From: CBFGTJ01 sp965651815
Lineage (GTDB): Bacteria > Actinomycetota > Acidimicrobiia > Acidimicrobiales > Microtrichaceae
Length of the DNA stretch: 27,164 bases
Direction of reading: 5' to 3'
Assembly (NCBI GenBank): GCA_965651815.1
Contig: CBFGTJ010000021.1
Span: 1 to 27,164, forward strand
Part shown: positions 7,141-13,287 of the stretch, one piece after another
Numbering within the stretch: position 1 is the stretch's first letter
Layout: each line of letters opens with the position of its first letter
Made by a program: the position numbers and the translations under genes
Notes under the pieces: model-generated
Seen by the model: the letters and a program-made list of their open reading frames with translations, nothing else
The model's database searches: none
Told to the model about the DNA's origin: nothing

Positions 7141-7563
7141 ATGTCGCACGGGAGGAGGACGCCAGACCGCGTCAGGATGCTCGCGGACGTGCCCTTCTTC
7201 GAGGGGTTCTCCGAGGAGGACCTCCGCCGCGTCGTCGAGCTCTCCGACGAGACCTCCGCGGCCGCCGGCACGGTGCTGGTCGACCAGGGCGACCCCGGCA
7301 CCCACTGCTACGTCGTGCTCGAGGGCACGGCGTCGGTGTACGTGCGCGGCGAGCACGTCGCGTCGGTGAGCCCCGGGTCGATGATCGGGGAGATGGCGCT
7401 GGTCGACCACCGCCCGCGGACCGCGACGGTCGTCGCCGACACCGACCTCAAGCTGCTGCGGTTCGACTCACGGCACTTCCGGCAGCTGCTCGACGAGATG
7501 CCGAAGGCGTCCGAGCGGGTGATGACGCTGCTGCGCGCCCGCCTCAGTCCGGATAGGGCGTGA
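7141..7563 (+). CDS. Stand-alone cyclic nucleotide-binding (Crp/cNMP) domain protein
   Basis: A single cNMP-binding domain of 140 residues. MLADVPFFEGFSEEDLRRV at the start is the usual helical lead-in. TVLVDQGDPGTHCYVVLEG forms the first strands. GSMIGEMAL-VDHRPRTATV is the phosphate-binding cassette, with the expected Gly-Glu and Arg-Thr-Ala residues, so ligand binding looks intact. There is no helix-turn-helix, kinase or channel domain, unlike Crp proper (about 210 residues). It may sense cAMP/cGMP and act through a protein partner; that is inference. The ATG has a strong GAGGGGAG ribosome site (7129-7136). Its last 20 bases overlap the 3' end of glyA on the other strand. Confidence 0.92.
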   Translation: MSHGRRTPDRVRMLADVPFFEGFSEEDLRRVVELSDETSAAAGTVLVDQGDPGTHCYVVLEGTASVYVRGEHVASVSPGSMIGEMALVDHRPRTATVVADTDLKLLRFDSRHFRQLLDEMPKASERVMTLLRARLSPDRA

Positions 7564-8788
7564 ACCCGGAGCAGAGCTCCGCGACCTCGTCACGCACCGC
7601 CTGGATCACCGAGTCGTCCTCGGGGGCGCGCAGCACCCGGGTGATCAGCTCGGCGATCACCTCCATCTCCGCCTCGCGCATGCCCTGGGTGGTGACCGCC
7701 GGCGTGCCGATCCGCAGCCCGGAGGTCACGAACGGCGACCGGGGGTCGTCCGGCACGGTGTTCTTGTTGAGCGTGATCCCGGCCAGGTCGAGCGCGTGCT
7801 GGGCGGCCTTGCCGGTCAGCTCCTCGTCGAAGCTGCGCAGGTCGATCAGCATGAGGTGGTTGTCGGTGCCGCCCGACACGAGGCGGAAGCCGTTGCGGGC
7901 GAGGGCCTCGGCGAGCGCCTGGGCGTTCGCGACCACCTGCCGTGCGTAGTCGGCGAACTCCGGCTGCGCGGCCTCGCGGAACGCCACCGCCTTGCCCGCG
8001 ATGACGTGCTCGAGCGGCCCGCCCTGCAGGCCGGGGAAGATGGCCTTGTCGATCTTCGCGGCGTGCTCCTCGGTGGAGATGATGCAGCCCCCGCGGGGAC
8101 CCCGCAGCGTCTTGTGGGTCGTGAACGTGACGACGTCCGCGTAGGGGGTCGGGTTCGGGTGCACGCCGCCGGCGATCAGCCCGGCGATGTGCGCGGCGTC
8201 GAAGAGGAACAGCGCGCCGACCTCGTCGCAGATCTCGCGCAGCGGCTCGGGGTCGATGATCCTCGGGTACGCGGTGGCGCCCGCGACGATCATGCGCGGC
8301 TGGTGCTTGCGGGCGAGGTCTCGGATCTGGTCGAAGTCGAGCCGCTCGTCGCTGGGGGTCACCCGGTAGGACACGAAGTCGTAGAAGCGGCCCGAGATGT
8401 TCACGGGGGACCCGTGCGTGAGGTGGCCGCCGTGGTCGAGGCTCAGCCCGAGGACCGTGTCGCCCGGGTCGAGCAGGGCGAGGTAGACGCCGAGGTTCGC
8501 GTTCGCCCCCGAGTGGGGCTGCACGTTGGCGGCGTCCGCGCCGAACAGCGCCTTCACCCGCTCCCGTGCGAGGTCCTCGACCTCGTCGATGACCTGGTTG
8601 CCCCCGTAGTAGCGCTTGCCCGGGTAGCCCTCTGAGTACTTGTTGGTGAGCACCGACCCGACCGCCTCCATGACGGCCGGTGAGGTGAAGTTCTCGGATG
8701 CGATCAGCTGCAGGCCGGTGTTCTGGCGCTGCACCTCGCGCTCGATCGCGTCGAACACCTCGTGGTCTCGTTCGGTCGGCCAGGGCAT
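7544..8788 (-). CDS. glyA: Serine hydroxymethyltransferase
   Basis: PLP enzyme converting serine plus tetrahydrofolate to glycine plus methylene-THF, the main one-carbon source. The 414 residues are the normal length. Motifs: QLIASENFTSPAVMEA, NKYSEGYPGKRYYGG, QPHSGANANL, LFLFDAAHIAG, and the PLP-lysine motif TFTTHKTLRGPRGG with K226. The ATG at 8788 is chosen because MPWPTERDHEVFDAI precedes the conserved core. AAGGAG lies 14 nt upstream and a closer AGGA lies 5 nt upstream. It is probably co-transcribed with rpiB (47-bp gap), with a hairpin in between. In Streptomyces-like loci glyA also lies between prmC and the atp operon, but on the same strand; here it is inverted. Confidence 0.98.
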   Translation of the reverse strand: MPWPTERDHEVFDAIEREVQRQNTGLQLIASENFTSPAVMEAVGSVLTNKYSEGYPGKRYYGGNQVIDEVEDLARERVKALFGADAANVQPHSGANANLGVYLALLDPGDTVLGLSLDHGGHLTHGSPVNISGRFYDFVSYRVTPSDERLDFDQIRDLARKHQPRMIVAGATAYPRIIDPEPLREICDEVGALFLFDAAHIAGLIAGGVHPNPTPYADVVTFTTHKTLRGPRGGCIISTEEHAAKIDKAIFPGLQGGPLEHVIAGKAVAFREAAQPEFADYARQVVANAQALAEALARNGFRLVSGGTDNHLMLIDLRSFDEELTGKAAQHALDLAGITLNKNTVPDDPRSPFVTSGLRIGTPAVTTQGMREAEMEVIAELITRVLRAPEDDSVIQAVRDEVAELCSGFTPYPD

Positions 8789-8814
8789 CGTGATCCTGAG
8801 GTCTCCTTCGTGGT

Positions 8815-8835
8815 CGCCGGGTCCCGCACCCGGCG
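8815..8835 (-). terminator. Hairpin between rpiB and glyA
   Basis: CGCCGGGT (8815-8822) and ACCCGGCG (8828-8835) form a perfect 8-bp stem with a 5-nt loop. In the minus-strand message it begins directly after the rpiB stop and ends a few bases before the glyA ribosome site. No U-tract follows. It may lower or protect one side of the rpiB-glyA message. Confidence 0.45.
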
Positions 8836-9345
8836 TCAGTCGCAGTCCGCCCGGTCGAGCGCGTCGAGCTTGGCGACGCGGCCGGCGTGGCGCCCGCCCT
8901 CGAACTCGGCGTCCAGCCAGGCGTCCACCGCCTCGATCGCCACCTCCGGGCCGATCAGCCGCTCGCCGAGGCAGAGCACGTTGGTGTCGTTGTGCTGCCG
9001 CGTGAGCCGTGCGGAGGTCACGTCGTGCACCGGTGCGGCGCGGACGCCGGGCACCTTGTTCGCAGCCATCGCGATCCCGAGCCCGGACCCGCACACGGCG
9101 ACGCCGAGGTCGGCCTCGCCCCGGGCGACGGCCCTGCCCACCGCCTCCCCGTAGTCCGGGTAGTCGACCCGTCCCTCGTCGTGGGTGCCGAGGTCCACCA
9201 CCTCCACGCCCCGCTCGCCGAGGTGCTCGGCGATCAGCTCCTTGAGCCGGTACCCCGCGTGGTCGGCCCCCACGGCGACGGTGAGGCCACCCTCGGCGGC
9301 GGAACCGGTGCGATCGACGGGATCGGTGCGCTCGGAGTCGGTCAC
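8836..9345 (-). CDS. rpiB: Ribose-5-phosphate isomerase B
   Basis: Interconverts ribose 5-phosphate and ribulose 5-phosphate in the pentose phosphate pathway. The protein has about 169 residues. After an N-terminal Ser/Asp-rich extension of about 20 residues come VAVGADHAGYRLKELI, VVDLGTHDEGRVDYPDYG, the catalytic-loop region GVAVCGSGLGIAMAANK (with the catalytic Cys), the conserved RQHNDTNVLCLGER, and a C-terminal RVAKLDALD. These mark the RpiB (LacAB) family rather than RpiA. Two GTG codons are possible, at 9351 and 9345. I prefer 9345 because a TAAGGT -10 box ends 6 nt before it, giving a leaderless message. Alternative sugar isomerases of the family are possible but less likely. Confidence 0.95.
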   Translation of the reverse strand: MTDSERTDPVDRTGSAAEGGLTVAVGADHAGYRLKELIAEHLGERGVEVVDLGTHDEGRVDYPDYGEAVGRAVARGEADLGVAVCGSGLGIAMAANKVPGVRAAPVHDVTSARLTRQHNDTNVLCLGERLIGPEVAIEAVDAWLDAEFEGGRHAGRVAKLDALDRADCD

Positions 9346-9351
9346 CGACAC

Positions 9352-9357
9352 ACCTTA
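9352..9357 (-). promoter_or_regulatory. Candidate leaderless -10 box for rpiB-glyA
   Basis: TAAGGT on the minus strand (9357 to 9352) fits TANNNT and stops 6 nt before the second GTG of rpiB, so the predicted transcript would begin at or next to the start codon. The -35 region (GTGAAG, 19 bp upstream) is poor. Confidence 0.4.
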
Positions 9358-9420
9358 CGCCGCCCCGCCCGACCCCCTTCACCGGGCAGGGCGCTTCTCG
9401 ACCGGGGCCCGAACGGGAAC

Positions 9421-9621
9421 ATGGCTGACATGGACTCCAGCACCACCCAGCTCACCGACGACGACATCCGCACCGTCTGGTACCACGACGCGCGGATGTC
9501 GCAGGCCGACGACGACGCCACCGACCCCGGAGCGGACGACGACGCCACCGACGCGGACGACGATGCGGCCGACGCGGACGACGATGCGAGCGACGCGGAC
9601 GACGACGCGTCCGACGCCTGA
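9421..9621 (+). CDS. 66-aa Asp-repeat peptide, candidate substrate/precursor of the adjacent oxygenase
   Basis: I know no family for this. Residues 1-28 (MADMDSSTTQLTDDDIRTVW then YHDARMSQ) look like a folded or leader-like segment with the only aromatic residues. Residues 29-65 are five copies of A-D-D-D-A-(T/S/A)-D, with PG between copies 1 and 2 and a final Ala: 29-35 (T), 38-44 (T), 45-51 (A), 52-58 (S), 59-65 (S). There is no Cys and no signal peptide. The net charge is extremely negative. The start could be ATG 9421 or ATG 9430; GGGAA before 9421 is a modest ribosome site. The oxygenase gene begins 8 nt after the stop, so the two are very likely one transcript. The leader-plus-repeat form next to a peptide-modifying-type enzyme resembles a RiPP precursor. 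That is inference; a plain disordered metal-binding or spacer peptide is the alternative. Confidence 0.7.
   Translation: MADMDSSTTQLTDDDIRTVWYHDARMSQADDDATDPGADDDATDADDDAADADDDASDADDDASDA
9505..9618 (+). repeat. 21-bp tandem repeat encoding ADDDA(T/S/A)D
   Basis: Five in-frame 21-bp units, with a 6-bp PG insert after the first, end at the final Ala codon. The third, fourth and fifth units (9553-9573, 9574-9594 and 9595-9615) are direct tandem copies that differ mainly at the sixth codon (gcc, agc, tcc) and at synonymous gac/gat positions. This suggests recent duplication under protein-level selection. Confidence 0.85.
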
Positions 9622-9629
9622 CCACCGGG

Positions 9630-10799
9630 GTGGAGGCGCTCCGACGCTGCGTCGGTGACGTCGAGTCGTTCCTCGGCGACCACTTCACCCGCCGGCCGCT
9701 CCTCCACCACGGCGGGTGCTTCGAGGACCTGCTCAGCCTCGGCACGGTCGACGCCCAGCTCTCGGCGGGCGGGCTGCGGCGACCGGCCGTGCGGCTCGTG
9801 CGCGACGGCGAGGTCCTCGACCCCGCCCTGTGGACCCGCAGCGCGCGCACCGGCCGCGAGCGCGTCCACGACCTGGTGCACCCGGGACGGGCGCTCTGCC
9901 TCTTCGCCGAGGGAGCGACGGTCGTGCTGCAGTCGCTGCACCGGTGGTGGGAGCCGCTGGCGCGGTTCTGCCGCACCCTCGAGGTCGAGCTGGGTCACGC
10001 CGTGCAGGCGAACGCCTACCTGACCCCGGGTTCCTCGACGGGGTTCACGCCGCACCACGACACCCACGACGTGTTCGTCCTGCAGCTGCACGGCACCAAG
10101 TGCTGGACCGTGCGCGAGCCGCTCGTCACCGACCCGCTGCCGCGGCACCGCTCCGACCACGCGCGGGCGGCGGAGCAGCCCGTGGCCATGGAGGTGCAGC
10201 TGGAACCCGGGGACTGCCTGTACCTGCCCCGCGGCTGGATCCACTCCGCCGCGACGGGCACCGGCGCGTCGCTGCACCTCACGATCGGCGTGCTCGTCAC
10301 CACCGTGCACGACGTGCTCCGCCGCCTCGTCGACCTGGCCGCGGAGGAACCCCGGTTCCGGCGGACCGTGCGCCCCGACCGGGCCCAGCTGGGGGAGATC
10401 GTCGCCGAGCTCTCCGCCTGGCTGGAGCGCGTCGAGGGCCTCGCCGGCCTCGACGAGGCGCTCGCCCCCGTGCTGCACGGCCCGCCGCGCCGGGCGCCGC
10501 TGCTGCGCGGGGTGCTGTCGGACCTGGCGGCCATCGACGAGCTCGACGACCGCACGGTGCTGGTGCGCCGCGACGGCGTCGGCGCCCCGACGCCGGTCGG
10601 GGAGGGGGTCCTCGGGCTCGACCTCGGCGACCGTCGGCTCGAGCTTCCGGCCCGGCTCGGACCCGCGCTCGAGCTGCTGCTCGACGGCGCCCCGCACGCG
10701 CTGTGCGAGCTGCCGGGGCTCGCCGATCCGGGGAGCCGGGCGGTGCTCGGCCGCCGGCTGCTGCGCGAGGGGGTCGTGGAGACCGTCCGTGGCGCGTGA
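9630..10799 (+). CDS. JmjC/cupin_4-type Fe(II)/2-oxoglutarate oxygenase
   Basis: Likely protein or peptide hydroxylase of the ribosomal-oxygenase-like cupin_4 family (RoxA/YcfD, MINA/NO66 relatives). The 389 residues start FLGDHFTRRPLLHHGG-like, as usual for the family. The iron triad is visible: H142-x-D144 in TPHHDTHDVFVLQLHGTKCW, and distal H205 in LYLPRGWIHSAATGTG, followed by SLHLTIGV. The rest (about 230-389) would be the helical dimerisation and winged-helix parts known from this family. Family members hydroxylate Arg, His, Asn or Asp side chains. It begins with GTG 8 nt after the Asp-repeat peptide and overlaps the next gene by 11 nt, so all three genes look like one operon. The peptide next door is therefore a natural candidate substrate; a ribosomal protein is the alternative. 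Confidence 0.93.
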   Translation: MEALRRCVGDVESFLGDHFTRRPLLHHGGCFEDLLSLGTVDAQLSAGGLRRPAVRLVRDGEVLDPALWTRSARTGRERVHDLVHPGRALCLFAEGATVVLQSLHRWWEPLARFCRTLEVELGHAVQANAYLTPGSSTGFTPHHDTHDVFVLQLHGTKCWTVREPLVTDPLPRHRSDHARAAEQPVAMEVQLEPGDCLYLPRGWIHSAATGTGASLHLTIGVLVTTVHDVLRRLVDLAAEEPRFRRTVRPDRAQLGEIVAELSAWLERVEGLAGLDEALAPVLHGPPRRAPLLRGVLSDLAAIDELDDRTVLVRRDGVGAPTPVGEGVLGLDLGDRRLELPARLGPALELLLDGAPHALCELPGLADPGSRAVLGRRLLREGVVETVRGA

Positions 10800-11739
10800 A
10801 CCCGGTCGCACGCCGTGTGCGGTCGCGTCCGCCGGCCGGGGCGAGCCGCTGCTCGGCACCGCGTCGCGGGTGCGCCGGTGGCTGCTCGTCGAGCAGCCCG
10901 GGCCGTGGGGCCGCGAGGCGCTGCTCGAGAGCCGGATGGAGGAGCGGGTCGCGCGCACCCTGCAGTCCCGGTCGCGCCGGTCGGGGGTGCGGGTCGTGCT
11001 CGTCCGCCGCCCGCGGTGGGCCGACCCGGGGCCGCGCCGGCGGGCGTACCTCGTGCACACCTCCCCGCACCACCGGTGGATCGAGTCGCTGGACCTCGAC
11101 GGGGAGGCCGACCTGCTCGACGTCGACCTCTCGGTGCTGTCGTCCCGGTCCGCGCCCGGCGTCGGCGCCCCCGGGCCCGCCTCGGTGCGCCTCGTGTGCA
11201 CGAACGGCCGCCACGACCCCTGCTGCGCGGACGAGGGGCGCCCCGTGGTGCGGGCCCTCGCCGAGGAGGGCGTCGACGAGGTGTGGGAGTCGTCCCACGT
11301 CGGCGGTGACCGCTTCGCCGCCAACGTGGTCTTCCTGCCCACGGGCGTCTACTACGGCCGGGTGCCGCCCGAGCGCGCCGGGGCGCTCATCCGCGACCAC
11401 GACGACGGGGTGCTCGACCTGGACCACTACCGGGGGCGGTGCAGCCTCCCGCCGTTGGCGCAAGCGGGGGAGGTGTTCCTGCGCCGCGAGCTGGGGGAGC
11501 GGGGACGCGACGCCCTGGTGGTCATGGAGTCGACGCCACGCGGCGAGCACGCCGCGTCGGTCGTGCTGGTCCGGGGCGAGGAGCGGTACTGGGTGCACGT
11601 CGGCCGGGAGGCGGGCGACCCGGAGCACCTCACCTGCACCGACAGCGGGCTCAGCCGGCCCTGGCGCTACCGGCTGCTGGGCTGGGGCCCCCTCGCGGGG
11701 CCCGAGGCGGATTCCGGACCGTGGCCCGAGCCCCCGTAG
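10789..11739 (+). CDS. Suc_Fer-like (Apd1-type) thioredoxin-fold iron-sulfur protein
   Basis: The 316 residues match the sucrase/ferredoxin-like family (PF06999 type), a thioredoxin-like [2Fe-2S] fold. The signature CTNGRHDPCC (C137, C145, C146) gives the C-x8-C spacing of yeast Apd1. SSHVGGDRFAANVVFLPTG provides H170, but Asp174 stands where Apd1 has its second cluster histidine (H-x3-H). The segments VYYGRVPPERA and the C-terminal RPWRYRLLGW fit the family. The GTG start lies inside the oxygenase 3' end (11-nt overlap), indicating coupling. Known members are redox proteins of poorly defined role. Here it could feed electrons to, or keep reduced iron for, the oxygenase; that is inference from the operon alone. 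Confidence 0.88.
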   Translation: MAREPGRTPCAVASAGRGEPLLGTASRVRRWLLVEQPGPWGREALLESRMEERVARTLQSRSRRSGVRVVLVRRPRWADPGPRRRAYLVHTSPHHRWIESLDLDGEADLLDVDLSVLSSRSAPGVGAPGPASVRLVCTNGRHDPCCADEGRPVVRALAEEGVDEVWESSHVGGDRFAANVVFLPTGVYYGRVPPERAGALIRDHDDGVLDLDHYRGRCSLPPLAQAGEVFLRRELGERGRDALVVMESTPRGEHAASVVLVRGEERYWVHVGREAGDPEHLTCTDSGLSRPWRYRLLGWGPLAGPEADSGPWPEPP

Positions 11740-11742
11740 GCT
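11737..11742 (+). promoter_or_regulatory. Candidate leaderless -10 box for the thiolase-like gene
   Basis: TAGGCT fits TANNNT and begins with the TAG stop codon of the preceding gene. The ATG at 11750 follows 7 nt after it, the distance expected for a transcript that starts at the start codon. The -35 region (TTCCGG at 11712) is weak. Confidence 0.4.
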
Positions 11743-11749
11743 CCGGGCG

Positions 11750-13240
11750 ATGGGAAGCGCGAGGCACTCGATCGATCCCCGCACGCCGGTCCTCGTCGGG
11801 GTCGGCCAGCACCTGAACCGCGACGAGCCGGGCCGCGAGCCGGTCGACCTGATGGTCGAAGCGGTGCGCCTGGCGGTCGAGGACACCGGGGCGAACGGGG
11901 TGCTCCCCGCGGTCGACACGATCGCCGTCGTGCCGACCTTCTCGTGGCGGTACCGGGACCCGGGGCGGCTCGTCGCCGAGCGGTCCGGGGTCGGCGAGGT
12001 CCGCACCTGGTACGCGACCGTCGGGGGGAACACGCCGCAGCTCCTCGTCAACCGCATGGCCCTCGCGATCGGTGAGGGCACCGTCGAGGTGGGGATCGTC
12101 TGCGGTGGCGAGGCGTCGCGCAGCCGCCGCCGGGCGAAGGCCTCCGGGCAGGACGTCGCCTGGACCCGCCAGGGCGAGGACGTGGCGCCCGACTGGTTGG
12201 ACGAGACGCCCTTCGTCATGTCGCACCCGGCGGAGGTCGCCCGCGGCATCGTGATGCCGACGCAGGTGTACCCGCTGTTCGAGACCGCGCTGTGGCACGA
12301 CTCGGGTCGCACGCTCGAGGAGCACCTCCGCCACGTCGGCGAGCTGTGGGCGGGGTTCTCGAGGGTCGCGGCGAAGAACCCACACGCGTGGATCCAGGAG
12401 GAGTACACGGCGGCGGAGATCACCACGCCGTCCGCCGAGAACCGCCTCGTCGGGTTCCCCTACACCAAGCGGATGGTGTCGAACCCGGATGTCGACATGT
12501 CGTCCGCGCTGGTCATGTGCTCCTACGGGCGGGCCCGCGAGCTGGGCGTGCCGGCGGACCGGCTCGTCTTCCTCCACGCCGGCACCGACGGCGTGGACCG
12601 CACCGTGTCGGAGCGCCCCGACCACGTGTCCTCCGCCGCGATCCGCATCGCCGGCGCCCGGGCGCTGGAGCTCGCCGGTGTGCGCGTCGACGAGGTCGAG
12701 CACCTCGACCTGTACTCCTGTTTCCCCTCGGCGGTGCAGGTGGCGATGCGCGAGCTGGGGGTCGCCGCGGACCGCCAGCTCACCGTGTACGGCGGCCTGT
12801 CGTTCGCGGGCGGGCCCTGGAACAACCCGGTCGGCCACGCGATCGCGTCGATGGTCGACGTGCTGCGGGCCGACCCGGGGTCGCGGGGCCTCGTCACCGC
12901 GAACGGCGGCCACATCGACAAGCACGCGTTCGGCGTGTACTCGACCGAGCCGCCGGCCGCCGGCTACCGGTGGGAGAAGCCCCAGGACGAGATCGACTCG
13001 GCGACCGAGCCGGTCCCCGTCGAGGCCGACCACGTGGGCGGCGCGACGATCGAGAGCTGGACGGTCATGCACGACCGGGACGGGCGACCCGAGCGGGCCC
13101 ACGCCGCGTGCCGGACGCCCGAGGGCGCCCGCACGTGGGCCGTCAGCGACGACCCGGACGTGCTCGCGGCGCTCCTCGCGGGTGACCCGATCGGCACCCC
13201 GGTGACGATCGGCGACGGAGGCACCCTGCACCTCGGCTGA
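11750..13240 (+). CDS. Thiolase-like protein (SCP2-thiolase/TLP1 type) lacking the nucleophilic cysteine
   Basis: The 496 residues have the thiolase fold: TPVLVGVGQHLNRDEPG at the start, an IVCGGEAS strand, DLYSCFPSAVQVAM, GGLSFAGGPWNNPVGHA and TANGGHIDKHAFGVYS. At the loop that normally carries the acylated Cys the protein reads VGGNTPQLLVN (residues 91-101), so it cannot form the usual acyl-enzyme there. The last ~95 residues (after STEPP) match the additional C-terminal domain of mycobacterial TLP1 proteins. Such proteins are often annotated acetyl-CoA acetyltransferase but may bind acyl-CoA without thiolase activity. The ATG at 11750 is chosen from the N-terminal motif; the open frame continues far upstream but only as the shadow of the previous genes. 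It is likely transcribed separately from the cassette upstream. Confidence 0.9.
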   Translation: MGSARHSIDPRTPVLVGVGQHLNRDEPGREPVDLMVEAVRLAVEDTGANGVLPAVDTIAVVPTFSWRYRDPGRLVAERSGVGEVRTWYATVGGNTPQLLVNRMALAIGEGTVEVGIVCGGEASRSRRRAKASGQDVAWTRQGEDVAPDWLDETPFVMSHPAEVARGIVMPTQVYPLFETALWHDSGRTLEEHLRHVGELWAGFSRVAAKNPHAWIQEEYTAAEITTPSAENRLVGFPYTKRMVSNPDVDMSSALVMCSYGRARELGVPADRLVFLHAGTDGVDRTVSERPDHVSSAAIRIAGARALELAGVRVDEVEHLDLYSCFPSAVQVAMRELGVAADRQLTVYGGLSFAGGPWNNPVGHAIASMVDVLRADPGSRGLVTANGGHIDKHAFGVYSTEPPAAGYRWEKPQDEIDSATEPVPVEADHVGGATIESWTVMHDRDGRPERAHAACRTPEGARTWAVSDDPDVLAALLAGDPIGTPVTIGDGGTLHLG

Positions 13241-13255
13241 GCGGCCGGCTGGAAA

Positions 13256-13272
13256 CCCGCCCGAGGGGCGGG
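13256..13272 (+). terminator. Hairpin after the thiolase-like gene
   Basis: CCCGCCC (13256-13262), loop GAG, GGGCGGG (13266-13272) form a perfect 7-bp stem 15 nt after the stop. No U-tract follows. It lies just before the -10 box of wecA and could end or slow the incoming transcript there. Confidence 0.4.
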
Positions 13273-13275
13273 CGG

Positions 13276-13281
13276 TACCGT
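13276..13281 (+). promoter_or_regulatory. Candidate leaderless -10 box for wecA
   Basis: TACCGT fits TANNNT and ends 6 nt before the GTG at 13288, so the transcript would begin at the start codon. No ribosome site is needed or visible. The -35 is not clear (TGGAAA at 13250 is 20 bp away). Confidence 0.45.
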
Positions 13282-13287
13282 GGGCCG

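Noticed and set aside
9505..9618. Tandem 21-bp units as a CRISPR-like or intergenic repeat
   Set aside because: There are no unique spacers, and the units are in frame and code a regular peptide within an operon.
9716..11749. Upstream extension of the thiolase-like frame through the oxygenase and Suc_Fer genes
   Set aside because: The extension is Arg/Ala/Pro-rich shadow sequence; the family N-terminus begins at ATG 11750, preceded by a -10 box.
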